Counted from the stretch's first letter, positions 34,590-46,482 are shown. The stretch is DNA of 64,000 nt from Paraconiothyrium sp. Pb-2020 (GCA_022419385.1 JAJUBI010000001.1:558001-622000), one strand, 5' to 3'. Notes: generated from the letters alone by a model not told the origin. Program-made: numbers and translations.

Positions 34590-36583
34590 ATGAAGAAATT
34601 TTACGGACTTACCGGTACTAAGCTCAACATTGCCATTGCAGTCATTGCAGGCACTGATTTTGCTTTGTTCGGATATGGTGCGTCGAAAGATCCATATCAC
34701 ATGATAAAGCTAATATGTTGTAGACCAAGGTGTAATGGGCGGTTTGCTCACTTTGGGCTCCTTCCTCAAACACTGTGAGTGTACCTGGATCGCGCAGTGT
34801 GTATATGCGTTTCGCTAACAGTTGCATTTAGTCCCAGAAATAGATACCGCCAACCCACCTGCAGGAAAGACTGCAAGCTACACATCTACGATACAAGGCA
34901 TCACAGTCGGTGCATATACGCTCGGGTGCTTTTTTGGCGCCGTGGCGACGATATGGCTCGGTAACATGCTTGGACGCAAACGTACAATCTTCGTTGGTAG
35001 CTCAATTATGGTTGTCGGTGCTATATTGCAATGCTCTTCCTACGGTCTACCACAGCTCATTGTAGGGCGCTGGATCACAGGATTCGGTAATGGCATGAAC
35101 ACATCAACGTCCGTTCATTGCACCGCTCAGCTGATACACAACTGACACAATTCGCAGAGTACCTACTTGGCAAGCAGAAACCAGTAAATCTCACCGCCGA
35201 GGACAGATGGTCATGATCGAGGTATGCAACGAATCACAGCTTTACTACCACAGCACTAAATTAGATCTAGGGCTCCCTGATTGTATTTGGCGTTATGCTC
35301 AGCTACTGGATCGATCTCGGGTTCTCTTTCTTAGAACCAAGTACCATCTCCTGGCGGTTCCCCATAGCGTTCCAGATAATCCTCGCTCTTTTTATCCTAG
35401 CTCTTATCCCAGGTCTGCCTGAGTCGCCTCGTTGGTTGGTTCTCAAGAATCGAGAAGAGGACGCTTTGCAAGTGCTCTGCGCACTCAGCGATCTGCCACC
35501 GGAGGACAAGAAGATTCAGAGCGAGTTCCAGGCTGTCAAGGACACTGTGCTCGAGATGCAGAAGGGCGGCTTCAGAGACTGCTTTAGGATGAATCGCAAT
35601 CGCAACTTCCATCGTACGGCTTTGGCTTATGTCAATCAGATGTTTCAGCAGGTATGTTGATGTTCGTATTGAGGTCCTTGCGATATATCGCTAATCATCC
35701 ACAGATTTCGGGGTACGCACACTCCTGCCAACATGCCTTGCTTGCTTGCTGCTTGCTAACTTGCTTAGTATCAATATCATAACGTATTATGCTGCGACAA
35801 TCTTCGAGCAGAACATAGGCCTTTCGCCTTTCCTAAGCCGCCTCTTAGCCGCGTGCAACGGCACCGAATACTGGATGGCGTCCTGGATCGCCATCTTCAC
35901 CATCGAGAAATTCGGCAGAAGAACCCTCATGATTTTCGGCGCAGCAGGCATGTCCATGAGCATGTGCGTCCTAGCCGGCACCACGAGTAAAGTCAGCGAC
36001 AGCATGGGCATTGCCGCCGTACGCACCCCTCCTCCTCCACCCTAACCACAATCCGCTAACATCCCGCCCAGGCCGTCTTCCTCTTCGTCTTCAACTCCTT
36101 CTTCGCCATCGGCTGGCTCGGCATGACCTGGCTGTACCCCGCCGAAATCACCCCCCTAAGCATCCGCGCCCCCGCAAACGCAATCTCCACAACCGCAAAC
36201 TGGATCTTCAACTTCATGGTCGTCATGGTCACGCCCCCCCCGCAAACATCGGGTACCAGACTTACATCATCTTCGCCGTCATAAACGCCTTTATGGTGCC
36301 GTGCGTCTACTTCTTCTTTCCAGAGACGGCGTACCGCTCGCTCGAGGAGATGGATGAGATTTTCCACAAGACGACGAATCCGTTTAATGTGGTTAAGATT
36401 GCGAAGCAGATGCCGCATAGGTATGATAAGCATGGCGAGTTGCTCATCAGTTATGAAGAAACGGAGGAGGCGCAGCTGTATGCTGAAAGGAGGAGGAGCA
36501 GTATTGTGGCGGCGGAGGCAAGGGGGGCGAGTCTTGGGGTGGTAAACGGAGAGAAGAAGGATAATGTCGCGCATAGGGAGTAA
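34590..36583 (+). pseudogene. MFS sugar (hexose-type) transporter, frameshifted in a C8 run
   Basis: Twelve-helix sugar porter. Exons 34590-34677, 34724-34774, 34832-35108, 35158-35221, 35271-35651, 35705-35712 (8 bp), 35769-36018 and 36072-36583. Signatures in order: GYDQGVMGGLL, LGNMLGRKRTIF, GRWITGFGNGMNTSTVPTWQAE, PGLPESPRWLV, MFQQISGINIITYY, EKFGRRTLM and, at the end, PETAYRSLEEMDEIF. The eight-base exon encodes ISG and is essential for the QQISGIN motif. At 36234-36241 a run of eight C shifts the frame by one; translation would stop at 36282-36284 inside the second-last helix region. Yet the other frame stays open and conserved to 36583. Either a recent inactivation or a sequencing error; without it the protein is about 543 aa. 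Confidence 0.8.
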
Positions 36584-36905
36584 GACACGCATGAAGAGAA
36601 GACCTTATCGGATCAAAACGCGGTCTGTGAAGATATCATCACTGGAGGGTAGCAAGACAGACGAGAATTATCATTCATTATGTTTCATGAAGTAGTAAGC
36701 ATGAAATTTCCATGAGTGTGCATATTGGAGGCTGGTAACCATGCAGAACAGTGTCAAGCAAAGTTCATGGTGATGTCTCCCGGGGTGCAGAAAGCACGTA
36801 AGCAACACCAATGTACGTCATCCCAAAGTTCTGTCTGAGCCTTCCTTCCTATCCTGAACCCATATATCTCTTCGCAGCTGCTCAAAGTCCGAAGACGGCC
36901 AGTAT
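36584..36905. other. Convergent 3' region
   Basis: 322 bp between the ends of the transporter and the CCCH gene. No feature beyond presumed termination signals. Confidence 0.5.
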
Positions 36906-37950
36906 TCAACGTTGTCGATCTGCGTCCCGCTCCTGCTGCATCACCTCGAGCATGTTGTGTCCGGGCACCGGTACCTCGGGAGAAGCCCAGCATTTCTCGG
37001 TCTCCTGAATGAAGTGCGATCCTTTGTTACCGGCGATCTCCACGACCCACCCCTTTTCCACCGCCGACAAAGGATGATGTCTCCAAGGACACCTTATGCC
37101 CATCTCGCAGATGTACGTGGTCCGGAAGGTGCTGTAGCACAAGCCGAAGTCGTGCTCCAGAACAGAGCCATAGGCCGACGGGTTCACCTTACCGTCGCCG
37201 TTTCGAAAGACAGGCAAGTGACGGTTCTGAGGTGTGGTGCGACGCTCGGCAGAGTGGTTATCGGCGATGTAATTGGTATAGGCACGAAGGGGATATGCAG
37301 TCTCTGGAACGTAGGTAACCCTAATTCGTCGCTCACGCACAGAGACGGGTGTGAGTGGACGCTGCCCACGGCGATGCACGTGCTCGTAGCGAGCTCCGCT
37401 GTACCCGTGCCCCTCGTCGTGGACCTTGTACTGGTCGTGGTGGCTATGATGACGGGGTGAGCGTGAGCGCCAGCGGGTACTTGACGGCTGCTTGCTGTGA
37501 TAGCGTTCTTCAACCTCAAGACGAACGGACGGCGAGTGACGGGCCAGTCGCGAACCCTCACCGTCGTAAGACCGCTGAGGTGACGTCAAACTCCGGCTCT
37601 TCTGGGGAGAGCGTTCGCGGTATCGCCGATGTTCTGACCTCGTGTCGCGGTAGTCGGGCGACCAAGATGGCTGTCGGCCTCGGTTTGCGGCCTCATACCC
37701 AGGTGAGTGAGAACGGCCCTCGGAGTGGCTGAGTGCGCGGTCGCGTCGCTGGTGTACATGGCGGTTATTGCCGTCTACATATCCATCAGCATTTACACTC
37801 CCATATACGAGCCCTTTTGCGCTACTTACTTGTATTCGCATGTTGCGGTGCGGCGGGCGGCGACCCAAAGGGCGGCGGTGGCGGATTGAGAGGCCCGTAC
37901 GGTCCAGCTCCATCCGGAACCTTCATGTAGAGGTCCTCCTGCGAAGGCAT
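36906..37950 (-). CDS. RS-rich protein with CCCH-like zinc finger
   Basis: Probably a nuclear RNA-associated protein. Exons 37950-37830 and 37774-36906; 329 aa. It starts MPSQEDLYMKVPDGAGPYGP followed by a proline run (NPPPPPFGSPP), joined by a 55-bp intron to an Arg/Ser/His-rich middle (EGRSHSPGYE, RERSPQKSRSLTSPQRS, RWRSRSPRHHSHH). Near residues 258-278 a C-x9-C-x5-C-x3-H pattern (LCYSTFRTTYIC, RCPWRHH) resembles a CCCH finger with one extra residue in the first spacing. The alternative start at 37913 lies in a different frame and ignores the intron. No named orthologue recognised. Confidence 0.75.
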
Positions 37951-39362
37951 GCTGTAACTGTCAGTTATCTTGCGGGTGGTACCTGCCGTGCGCGGGTGAC
38001 AAATGGAAGGAGCGTTGAAGTCAAGAGCCAGCCCGCCGTCGCAGAACTATTTGCGAGAGAGGTTAACAGTGCCAAGAGCCCTCACTTTCAACTGCGGTGA
38101 AGTGAAGCCGCGCCGTTTATCTTGGGGCGGTGAAAGGATATACCCGAATCCTCGCAATTGTGCCACGTGATCGGTACAATCCCGAGGTCTCCTCTGGCAA
38201 ACTACACCCATCCTCACTAGGCTTGAGCATTTCCTATTGAACTATGAGACTGGAAGGCTCCACTAGAATTGCTGGCTTGCCGGTCTTTTGTCGCCAAAGC
38301 AGAGAATCAGTAGCCTTGTTTACTGTGAACGGCAGTTTGCCAATCGCAAAGCACCGTCAGTTACCGACCTGAGCCACATGAAATTATTGTTATTTACGGC
38401 CTAATACACTACCAAATAGATTCCCTCGCGATTTGCTCCAGCTTACCTGGTACAGAAGCAGATGATCGAAGAGTCCTTGGGAAGCAGTTCGAATACCCAT
38501 GTGTTGTTGCGACCTTGGTAATGGGGTTCAAAAACCATGGCTAGGAACTAAATACTCGGGCTGGTAGACTGCCGGGAGATAGGCCCATCTTCCCTTGCTG
38601 TAGCTTGCGTGAAGACCGTCAGGCAGAGCAGTGTTCCCTACGAATGGATCAGACTAAATTTATCACTCAAAAGCTGGAGCACCTACACCTATCAATGTCC
38701 GCGTTTGACTCTGCGGATGATAACACACTTGTCCCTCGCCGCAATGTCCTGTGCCTTTGACGTAAGACGCCTGACATAACAGGGACGATCAGAGCGCGCC
38801 TCAGAGCGTCTTGCTTTCAGTCGAACACAAAGTCGCCGTGCTCACTCTATCTAATGCTACCAGTCACTAAGCTGAGTGTTCTCCCTCCCATTAAGCCGAA
38901 CGGGATTCGTCTTGCTTCCGCATCGCCAAAGCTCCAATCGACAGCTAGCTGTGATCTTTGCGCCAACTACCTTTGTTGTTGAATGTGGTTGAGCTTTCCT
39001 GTCTATTTCGATATGCGATCCATGACGTTATGACTCGTAGAGACAAGCTCGCAGGAAGCGCCGAAGATTTTGAAGTGGAAAGCATATGGGCTTCCAAGGT
39101 GGTCGTATATGAGCGTGACATGACTCAGCCAATAGCCATGGACCGCTGGGTCGCGTAAAATTGCCGAATGATCAGATGCCACGCGTGCACCTGCCCTTCA
39201 TAAAAGTCGCGTTGTCGGTCCATCGTTTCCCCCAAACATACCCAAACACTCTACACATTCCGTCTGCCCTTGCTGCAACTGCACGCCGCACATGCTCCAC
39301 ACCTTCTAGAACACCCCGCAATTGAGTCACACAAGGCAGAGCCACATTAGCGCCCGCTCAAA
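37951..39362. other. Intergenic, 1.4 kb, divergent promoters
   Basis: Between the CCCH gene and the coiled-coil gene. No gene seen; pyrimidine-rich sequence at 39220-39320 just before the plus-strand start looks like a leader. Confidence 0.5.
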
Positions 39363-40678
39363 ATGACAAAGAAAGTCAAGCAACCCGTGAAGACGGTGGA
39401 GGACATGGATCAGGACGATGAGCGACCAACGACCGCGTATAGATCCAAGTTCAAGGAGGGCACGATGGACAGTCAAGCGAGCATCCACCCACCGCCAGAC
39501 GAGCTATGGGAAGGCCTCAACATAGAACACATGATCGAGCGCTTTAACCAAGAGGCTGCCGCGCCCGCTCCCACCTCCGCCGCTATTGCCATGACCACAA
39601 CCGTAGCCTCCACCGTTACACAAAAGAAACCCGCAGCTGCGTCACGCCCGGCTTCTCCTAGCAGCGGGGATAACATACCAACCGAACTATCAGCGGGAGC
39701 GGCTCCGGAAGCAGCTCCTCAAGGCACTTTCAGTCGCCTCTCCCGCGCGTTGACGTCTTGGTTCAACGGAGCCGGCGCAAGCTTCAGCTCGTTGGGCAAG
39801 CGCAAGGCAGACAGCCAGACGGCGGAGCATAGTGCGGCGGACAAGTCGCTATACGACCGCAAGAAGGAAGTGGAGGAGGCGTACAGGCTCGCGAAAGAGC
39901 AGGGTCTACTGCCTACGCCGAAGGTCTTCGTGCGGCCTGCGTCGAGGGCGAAACCGACTAATGGTAAGTCCGCCTTTCTCTGTATGAATGGTCAAGTTAA
40001 TCCTCGCTAGGTTCTCTCGCCGCTTCTGTCCCCGCTACGCCTACGCCCAATGGCCTCGCGCTCGCTGCCACTTCACGAACACCTGCGCTTTACAAGACTC
40101 CTTCGAAACGCGACCTCCATAAGCAGAAGAAACTTAGCAAGCGTGTCTCCAATCTAGAACACAAGCTCCAAGAAGCCCGAAAAGAACTGTCTTCCGTTCT
40201 CGGTCCACACAATCCAAACCCAGTGCCGCCGCTGCCCATTCTACCTTCGAATCTGCCTCCCACACCCACAACCAATCCCTCCTACAGCACTTCTGAATAC
40301 TCGCAGGAGTCAATTGGCAAGATCGTGAAGAAACGCAAAGCCTCCCGCGAAGGTGACACCGACGGCGAATACAAGCCCATTCCCACCGACACAGACACCG
40401 ACACTGATTATTCACATGCTCGAGCATCTGACTCCGACGCGCCATCTACCAAAAAAACCAAGATCACCCCACCTAAGAAGCCAAGCAGAAAGAAGTCTTC
40501 ACGTTTGACGAAGAAGAAGACGAATAGTACACAGAGAATCCAGAAAGAGCAGGTCGTTACCGTCGTCCCAGACGGTCTTGCTGTACCTCCCATCCCAGAC
40601 ATTCCAACTGGAGTCAAGGGCAAGAGAGTACAAGTAAGTAATGATGGATATGGGGGGTTCGAACATGAAATGTTCTGA
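39363..40678 (+). CDS. Hypothetical basic coiled-coil protein, probably nuclear
   Basis: Exons 39363-39963 and 40011-40678; 422 aa. Residues 1-200 are Ala/Pro/Ser-rich with TFSRLSRALTSWFNGAGASFSSLGKRK (about 120-147) and a KKEVEEAYRLAKEQG helix. After the junction comes a short coiled coil (KLSKRVSNLEHKLQEARKEL, about 245-265). The tail has lysine-rich clusters (VKKRKASREG, KKPSRKKSSRLTKKKT) typical of nuclear proteins, plus a TDTDTDTD repeat. I recognise no named family. GTAAGT within the last codons (40634) could be a donor to an unseen final exon, so the C-terminus is provisional. Confidence 0.75.
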
Positions 40679-41268
40679 GAAGTACTGCGAAATGGTGGCA
40701 GCAGCCAATTACTCCTATTGATTTCAGCATAGCGTTGGGATGTTGAGTCTAGTCAGGCTTTTGTTTGCATATTGCGGGTTTTCCTTGGTTTTTGTTTCCT
40801 TTGTTTTTATTTAGCTGGATTGCTCTATTTTTCTTGTTTATCAATAGGGCTTTTCCTATCAGGGTCTGTTCTTGGGTCTTCTTTTTTCTTTTAAAACTGT
40901 CTCTTTTTTTTCTGGGCCTATAGGGCGTTTCGGATGTTCATGAGTAATGAGTAATGAGTTCACGATAGTATAATGTTCTTGTCTATAGTTGTAATCCATT
41001 GCAAAGCGCTTTGAGTCATACCGGGCTACTTCAACATTGAAGCACAATGATGTCACCTTCGTTCATCTCCAAGGCATGCAAACATGTCTGAGTTGAACTA
41101 GCCTGCCTCATCATCAAGAACACCATCATGACCATTTCACCGAAACTCATAAATTGCAGAGGTCTTCGAGTACCACTAGACTATCTTATCATCATTTCTC
41201 TGTAATGGCTTCTTCGCCTTGTTCCATGGATTGCAAGCCTCGATGAGTACTACCAAGCTACCTAATCA
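40679..41268. other. Intergenic between convergent genes
   Basis: 590 bp, T-rich at 40755-40915, containing two 3' ends. No gene. Confidence 0.55.
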
Positions 41269-43911
41269 TCACGCCGCAGTGACGGTCACTTTCCCTGCTT
41301 CCAAACCATCCACCTTCGCGGTAACGGTGAAAGTCCCAGAGCCCTTGACAATGACGAGAGCTTTACCAGCGAAAGCCTTGCGAGAGTGTGAAGGGAAGGC
41401 CGTAAAATCAGTCGGGTCACCGTTATCGGTAGCCACAATCTCGCCTCCTCCATCCACCGAGAAACTAATATTGCTGGTAGCGGTTGCGACCACGCGTCCA
41501 TCCTTGTCCACCACATCCGCAGTCACAAAGCTCAGATCCTTCCCATCAGCCGCAATCTGTGATCGGTCTGCCTGCAGGCTTATCCGCGCCGGCGCTCCAG
41601 TGGTCTGCACAGTTGCATTCGCCCACGGTTGTCCATCCTTGAACGTGGCAACAGATACAGTGCCTGGTGTATACCTTACTTCATCCCAGCGGAACCTATA
41701 CTCGTACTGCCCTCTCGTCCTCTTCCCTTGAGACTTCCCGTTCACGAACAGCTCCGCCTGATCCGCGCTCGAGAAGACGTGCACCGGTGTGATCTTGTTC
41801 ACCCTATCGGGCCAATTCCAGTGCGGCAGGATGTGCGCAAACTTTTCGTTCGGGAGCCACCTCGATTTGTAGAGGAAATATCTGTCCTTGGGAAACCCTG
41901 CGAGATCGATAGGGCCGAAGTATGCAGAGCGACTGGAGTAGTAAGGCGTGGGTTCACCCAGGTAGTCGAAGCCGCTCCAGACGAACTCGCCCGCGACGTA
42001 CGGCGCGTGGTCCTGCGCGGAGAAGACTTTGTCGGGGGACGAACCGAAGTCTGCGCTGTAGATACCGTAGTCGGAGACGTGGTGCGTGGTGGAGTTGCCG
42101 CCAGAGGTATCGTTGACGGGTGCGCTTGTGAGGTTCTGGACCGGGAAGATATATTGTCCGCGGGAGGATAGGGCGGCGGCGGCCTCGCTAGAAAGCAAGA
42201 GCTTGTTGGGGAATGCAGCGTGAAAGTCTGGATACACAGGCTTGGTGGTGATGCCCTTCAAATTTGAGTACGCTGGCGAATCCCGAATGCCCTCACCTTG
42301 GTAGTTCAAGCTCAAGAAGTCCAACGCGGCTGGGAAAGGCTGATTTGCGTGCGCTGCATTCATGGAAGCTGTGATGGGGCGGGTAGGTTCCTCATCGTGC
42401 GCAATGTCTCTCAATTTGGAAACAGTGACCCCTCCAGTGGAATTCGATGTCTGTTCGGAGACTTCGTTACCAACGCTCCAGCCGAAAATGGAAGGATGGT
42501 TCCTATCCCGACGCAGGAAGGCACGCAAATCGGCCTCGTGCCAATCGTCAAAGATAAGGTGGAAGTCATTGACTGTTTTGTTGTTATTCCAAACATCGAA
42601 GATCTCGTCCATCACCAGGAAGCCCATCCGGTCTGTGAGCTCAAGCAACTCGGGCGCAGGCGGATTGTGCGACATGCGGATGGCGTTTGTGCCCATGGAC
42701 TTCAAGATTTCTAGCTGGCGTGTTGCTGCTCGCAGATTGAAGGCCGCACCTAGGGCGCCGAGGTCGTGGTGCTGGTTTACGCCTTGAATGCGGATGTGTT
42801 CGCCATTGACTAGCAAGCCTTGGGAACCGCTGTATGTGAACGTTCGGATACCGAATTGTGTTTCGTACGTGTCGATAGTTTGATTCTGGGCCGAAAGGCG
42901 TGTGACGGCGACATAAAGGTTGGGCTTCTGGGACGTCCACGGACCCCATAAAAGCGGATTTTCGACTTTGGCACTCTGGTTCAGAGTCTTTACTTTGTTG
43001 CCTACGACTTCTTGGGTGACGTGGGGAAACGAAGCGACCTTGTTTCCAGGCTTCCCAGTCTCGCCGTCCAGGACATAAATGTCAGTCAAGATATCAACTG
43101 ACTGGGTGGAGTTGCCGTTGTTCTCCACCTTCAAAGCCAACCTCACAGTGGCTTCCGCCTCCGAGACGTCTTCTGTAGTCACGTATGTTCCCCACTGTGC
43201 AACATGCACAGTTTCTACCTTCGTAAGCCACACATTGCGATACAGTCCACCGCCAGGATACCACCTCGATGAGTCCAACGGATTGTCCAGTCTGATGGCC
43301 AATTGATCCCTTCCATCGAAGTTCAAATACGGCGTGAGGTCCAGACGGAAAGAAGCATACCCATAAGGCCATCCGCCAACAATTTTGCCGTTCAGCCAAA
43401 CAGCAGCGTACGACTGCGCACCATCGATATCCAGATAAATTCTCTTGCTCTTGTCGGAAGTTGCGAGATCAAGCTTCTTGCGATACCAGCCTACGCCCTG
43501 AATAGGAAGACGACCCATGCCACCCTTCACAGGAACGTTGTCGCCGACGTAGAAGGGGCCTTTGATGGCCCAGTCGTGTGGCAAGGTTATGTTTTCCCAA
43601 GCGCTATCGTCGAACGTGGGTTGAACGAATGTAACATTGCCCCCAAAGTTTCCTGGCCTAGTTGTGTGCTTGCTGGAGTCTTTGATGAAATCATTGGCCG
43701 TTGGAAGCACGTATCGTTTGAGCTGGTCGTAGGATAAGCCATCAGTATTATTTTCTGTACGCTGGAAACGCCAGCCACTGTTGATGCTGATGCGCTCTCG
43801 GCCGGTGGTTGTCGTATACTGTCTGGTTTCAATTGGCGAAGCAGTCGTAGAGTCGACGCTGCTGAGAAATGCTAAGCCCAAGCAAAAAACATTCCAAACC
43901 TTAGAGGCCAT
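41269..43911 (-). CDS. Secreted GH2 beta-galactosidase
   Basis: Intronless 880-aa glycoside hydrolase family 2 enzyme. Start MASKVWNVFCLGLAFLSSVDSTTASP is a signal peptide; the frame extends upstream but has no ATG. Domain order: sugar-binding jelly roll (about 35-210; LPHDWAIKGPF, GAQSYAAVWLNGKIVGGWPYGY), Ig-like domain (about 215-330), TIM barrel (about 340-640), and C-terminal beta domains with an invasin-like Ig module (LSFVTADVVDKDGRVV). Acid/base Glu483 in VGNEVSEQ and nucleophile Glu576 in SSEAAAALSS are where the family expects them; DFDYLGEP-type substrate loop residues appear as GFDYLGEPTPYY. Several N-glycosylation sequons fit secretion. Likely cleaves beta-galactosides of plant cell walls; exact specificity within GH2 is uncertain. 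Confidence 0.9.
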   Translation of the reverse strand: MASKVWNVFCLGLAFLSSVDSTTASPIETRQYTTTTGRERISINSGWRFQRTENNTDGLSYDQLKRYVLPTANDFIKDSSKHTTRPGNFGGNVTFVQPTFDDSAWENITLPHDWAIKGPFYVGDNVPVKGGMGRLPIQGVGWYRKKLDLATSDKSKRIYLDIDGAQSYAAVWLNGKIVGGWPYGYASFRLDLTPYLNFDGRDQLAIRLDNPLDSSRWYPGGGLYRNVWLTKVETVHVAQWGTYVTTEDVSEAEATVRLALKVENNGNSTQSVDILTDIYVLDGETGKPGNKVASFPHVTQEVVGNKVKTLNQSAKVENPLLWGPWTSQKPNLYVAVTRLSAQNQTIDTYETQFGIRTFTYSGSQGLLVNGEHIRIQGVNQHHDLGALGAAFNLRAATRQLEILKSMGTNAIRMSHNPPAPELLELTDRMGFLVMDEIFDVWNNNKTVNDFHLIFDDWHEADLRAFLRRDRNHPSIFGWSVGNEVSEQTSNSTGGVTVSKLRDIAHDEEPTRPITASMNAAHANQPFPAALDFLSLNYQGEGIRDSPAYSNLKGITTKPVYPDFHAAFPNKLLLSSEAAAALSSRGQYIFPVQNLTSAPVNDTSGGNSTTHHVSDYGIYSADFGSSPDKVFSAQDHAPYVAGEFVWSGFDYLGEPTPYYSSRSAYFGPIDLAGFPKDRYFLYKSRWLPNEKFAHILPHWNWPDRVNKITPVHVFSSADQAELFVNGKSQGKRTRGQYEYRFRWDEVRYTPGTVSVATFKDGQPWANATVQTTGAPARISLQADRSQIAADGKDLSFVTADVVDKDGRVVATATSNISFSVDGGGEIVATDNGDPTDFTAFPSHSRKAFAGKALVIVKGSGTFTVTAKVDGLEAGKVTVTAA

Positions 43912-44541
43912 GTTGTGCCCGCTAGTAACGTACAACCCTCCCGTGGACCTGTCGCCATTGTATCTGGCTCGCGGTCCTCTTCAAGTACACTTTGCAACGG
44001 AGTAATTGACTCCGTCACATAAGACTAGAGAGTCATGTTCTACCGAATGGCATGTGCCAAGCCATCCGAGCCTTCACCGAATCTTCGACCTAGGTATAGT
44101 GTGCAGGTAAGGAAGCAAGAGTATATCAAGCGGAGGTTTACCCGAACATCCGGTCATAACCCATCTTGAATGCGCAATCTGCCTAGGTACAGGCATGGTC
44201 GGCCGACATTCTAGAAGGTTGTACAAACAATATTGAGATACTCTTAGACGCATCCAGATACATATGCATCCTCAAGAATGAACATCGTGAAATGCCATAG
44301 TTAATGGTGAAGATGCAAGGTACCGGGTAAAGTAGCGACGATCACGGGGGCCTGATGTGAGCTAGTACGTCATTAGCGTGAGGGGCATCTCAGCAACGCG
44401 TCGCTCGTACATATCATTTCGGCTACACTTTTGGTGTAACACCCGTTCGCGATTCGGTGGGAAGATTCGCGAGTCTCTGACTAGTGTACCGGTAACGGTC
44501 GATGTACGTCTATAGGCTCAGATGCTACCCAATCCGCGATT
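43912..44541. promoter_or_regulatory. Divergent intergenic region, GH2 / HET gene
   Basis: 630 bp between divergent starts with no coding signal; promoter elements not resolved. Confidence 0.4.
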
Positions 44542-46365
44542 ATGACCATTGCTTCCTCCCCGTACCATTATCGACCATTGGAAACCTCGAGAACGATTCG
44601 GATTCTGTGCCTACATCCAGCGGAGAATCAAGATGACATTCTAAAAGCACATTTGGCACATGTCGATAGAGAGCATCTCTTGCTTGGTGCAGGAACTCCA
44701 AATTTCTACGAAGCAGTCTCCTACCGCTGGGGTGACCCAACGCCAACGCACCAACTCCTTGTGGACGAAAACCATGTTTTATCAATTACCCATAATGTTC
44801 ATGTTTTGTTGCGCCATCTACGAAGTCATAAAAAGCAGCGGTACTTGTGGGTCGATGCCATCTGTCTGGACCAACATAACGACCGCGAAAAGCAGGTTCA
44901 GGTACAATTGATGGGCGGTATTTACGCACAAGCGGTAAAGATACATGCTTGGGTTGGCAATTCGAACGAACTTCAGAATATTGGCCAGCTGTTCACTGCG
45001 TTGAAGTGGATGGCGACATGTCTCAAAAACAAAACATCACCCACAATGGGAGAGGCTCGTTTCGTTATTGAATCTATATGTGGTTCATCCTGGGAACACC
45101 TCATCAGTGATTTCTTCACTAGACCTTACTTTGAAAGACGCTGGATCTTACAGGAACTTGCTCTCGGGCACCACATAACTATGCATTGTGGGCCATATAA
45201 ACTGTCATGGCAATGGTTCATTGAGGGGGCCAGAGGTCTACAGAAAATTATCAGCCAGGGATTACTTGTCAACGAGCCTAAGGTCAACACCGCTCTAAGC
45301 ACAATACTCTCAATTCAAGACTCCGGCAATCATAAGCTACTGGCCCTTCTATGGAAATTTCATGAGTCACAATGCTCCGAGCCACAAGATAGGATCTTCG
45401 CGCTCTATGGTCTCGCTCAGGATGCAAAAGATATAACTTCAGTGACCTACTCCGAACATTGGAGCGAAACGTTCACGCGAGTAGCAGGATTCTATTTCCA
45501 AGAAGACAAAAAGTCCATATGGCTTCATCTCGCACATTTTGGTTCGTTGTTGGGAAAGAACCCCCAGGGTATGTCTTATCCATCCTGGGTACCTGACTGG
45601 AACAACGCTCGAAAATCTACAGTCATTTTGCCCGACAACAACCACGCACTGTTGAGCTTGAACAACTTCGCCGAGAGCAAATTCTCTTATGAGTCAGCCA
45701 CGCGAACAGTGGTGTTTGAAGGTTACTATGCGGGTTACGTGAATAGTGCAGGTACACCACATGAATGGTCCAACATTTCCTGGGACGAAGGCAGAGTACG
45801 TATGCTTTCTGAGGTGTTGTTGTCCTTTTTTCTCCGACCGCACGGGCTACCCACGGACCGCTTTGAAGAGAAGATGCGTCAAGAAGGAGTGTCAGGTCAG
45901 GGCTCAAGATATTGGAGAGAGGCTTTACTCTCCATCCTCTCAGTTATAGGTCCGTGGAGTCAACATCAGTATCAACCACCTAGTGATGTTGCCTCAAAAC
46001 ACAATCTTCAACGCGCCACAATGGCCGTTTTAGAAGACGTTTGGGATGCATACGATATTGTGGGGATCCGTGGCAAAAGGGATGCCATAGGAGTCTGCCT
46101 CCGCGGAGCTCAGCTCGGAGACGTATTAGTTGTACCCCCTCAAGGCCCTGCTAATTCCATCTACTGGCCTTACAAAGGTCGCCCATTGTTTGGCATAATA
46201 GTAAGGCCTGGTTCAGAGCCCGTCACCAAGACTGTGCACACCAAAGGGCAATTTCCACAACTACAGACGCTCGGTGGCTGTCGGTACGTGGGAATATGTT
46301 GCTTTGCGATTTGGGAGCAGAGCTGCCACGAGAAGATTGATCGAGTCAGTGTGCAATTAGTTTGA
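44542..46365 (+). CDS. Heterokaryon incompatibility (HET) domain protein
   Basis: Intronless, 607 aa. The HET domain spans about 50-205 with its three motifs: FYEAVSYRWGDP, YLWVDAICLDQHN and RPYFERRWILQELALG. The following 400 residues are a typical HET C-terminal region (QDRIFALYGLAQD, SYPSWVPDWNN, DVWDAYDIVGIRGKRDAIG) with no repeat, NACHT or patatin module. The protein is cytosolic by appearance. Family members can trigger cell death in allorecognition; most, including this one, have no known partner. Ends 117 bp from the convergent dehalogenase gene. Confidence 0.92.
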   Translation: MTIASSPYHYRPLETSRTIRILCLHPAENQDDILKAHLAHVDREHLLLGAGTPNFYEAVSYRWGDPTPTHQLLVDENHVLSITHNVHVLLRHLRSHKKQRYLWVDAICLDQHNDREKQVQVQLMGGIYAQAVKIHAWVGNSNELQNIGQLFTALKWMATCLKNKTSPTMGEARFVIESICGSSWEHLISDFFTRPYFERRWILQELALGHHITMHCGPYKLSWQWFIEGARGLQKIISQGLLVNEPKVNTALSTILSIQDSGNHKLLALLWKFHESQCSEPQDRIFALYGLAQDAKDITSVTYSEHWSETFTRVAGFYFQEDKKSIWLHLAHFGSLLGKNPQGMSYPSWVPDWNNARKSTVILPDNNHALLSLNNFAESKFSYESATRTVVFEGYYAGYVNSAGTPHEWSNISWDEGRVRMLSEVLLSFFLRPHGLPTDRFEEKMRQEGVSGQGSRYWREALLSILSVIGPWSQHQYQPPSDVASKHNLQRATMAVLEDVWDAYDIVGIRGKRDAIGVCLRGAQLGDVLVVPPQGPANSIYWPYKGRPLFGIIVRPGSEPVTKTVHTKGQFPQLQTLGGCRYVGICCFAIWEQSCHEKIDRVSVQLV

Positions 46366-46482
46366 CTTTACCACACCTTGAAGCATGATCCTATCGCATG
46401 TGTTAGGGATCTTTCGATTATACTCATTCGCCGTCGCACTATCAGTGACTATCAAACATCGATAGATCAAGCAAGTCTCTGC

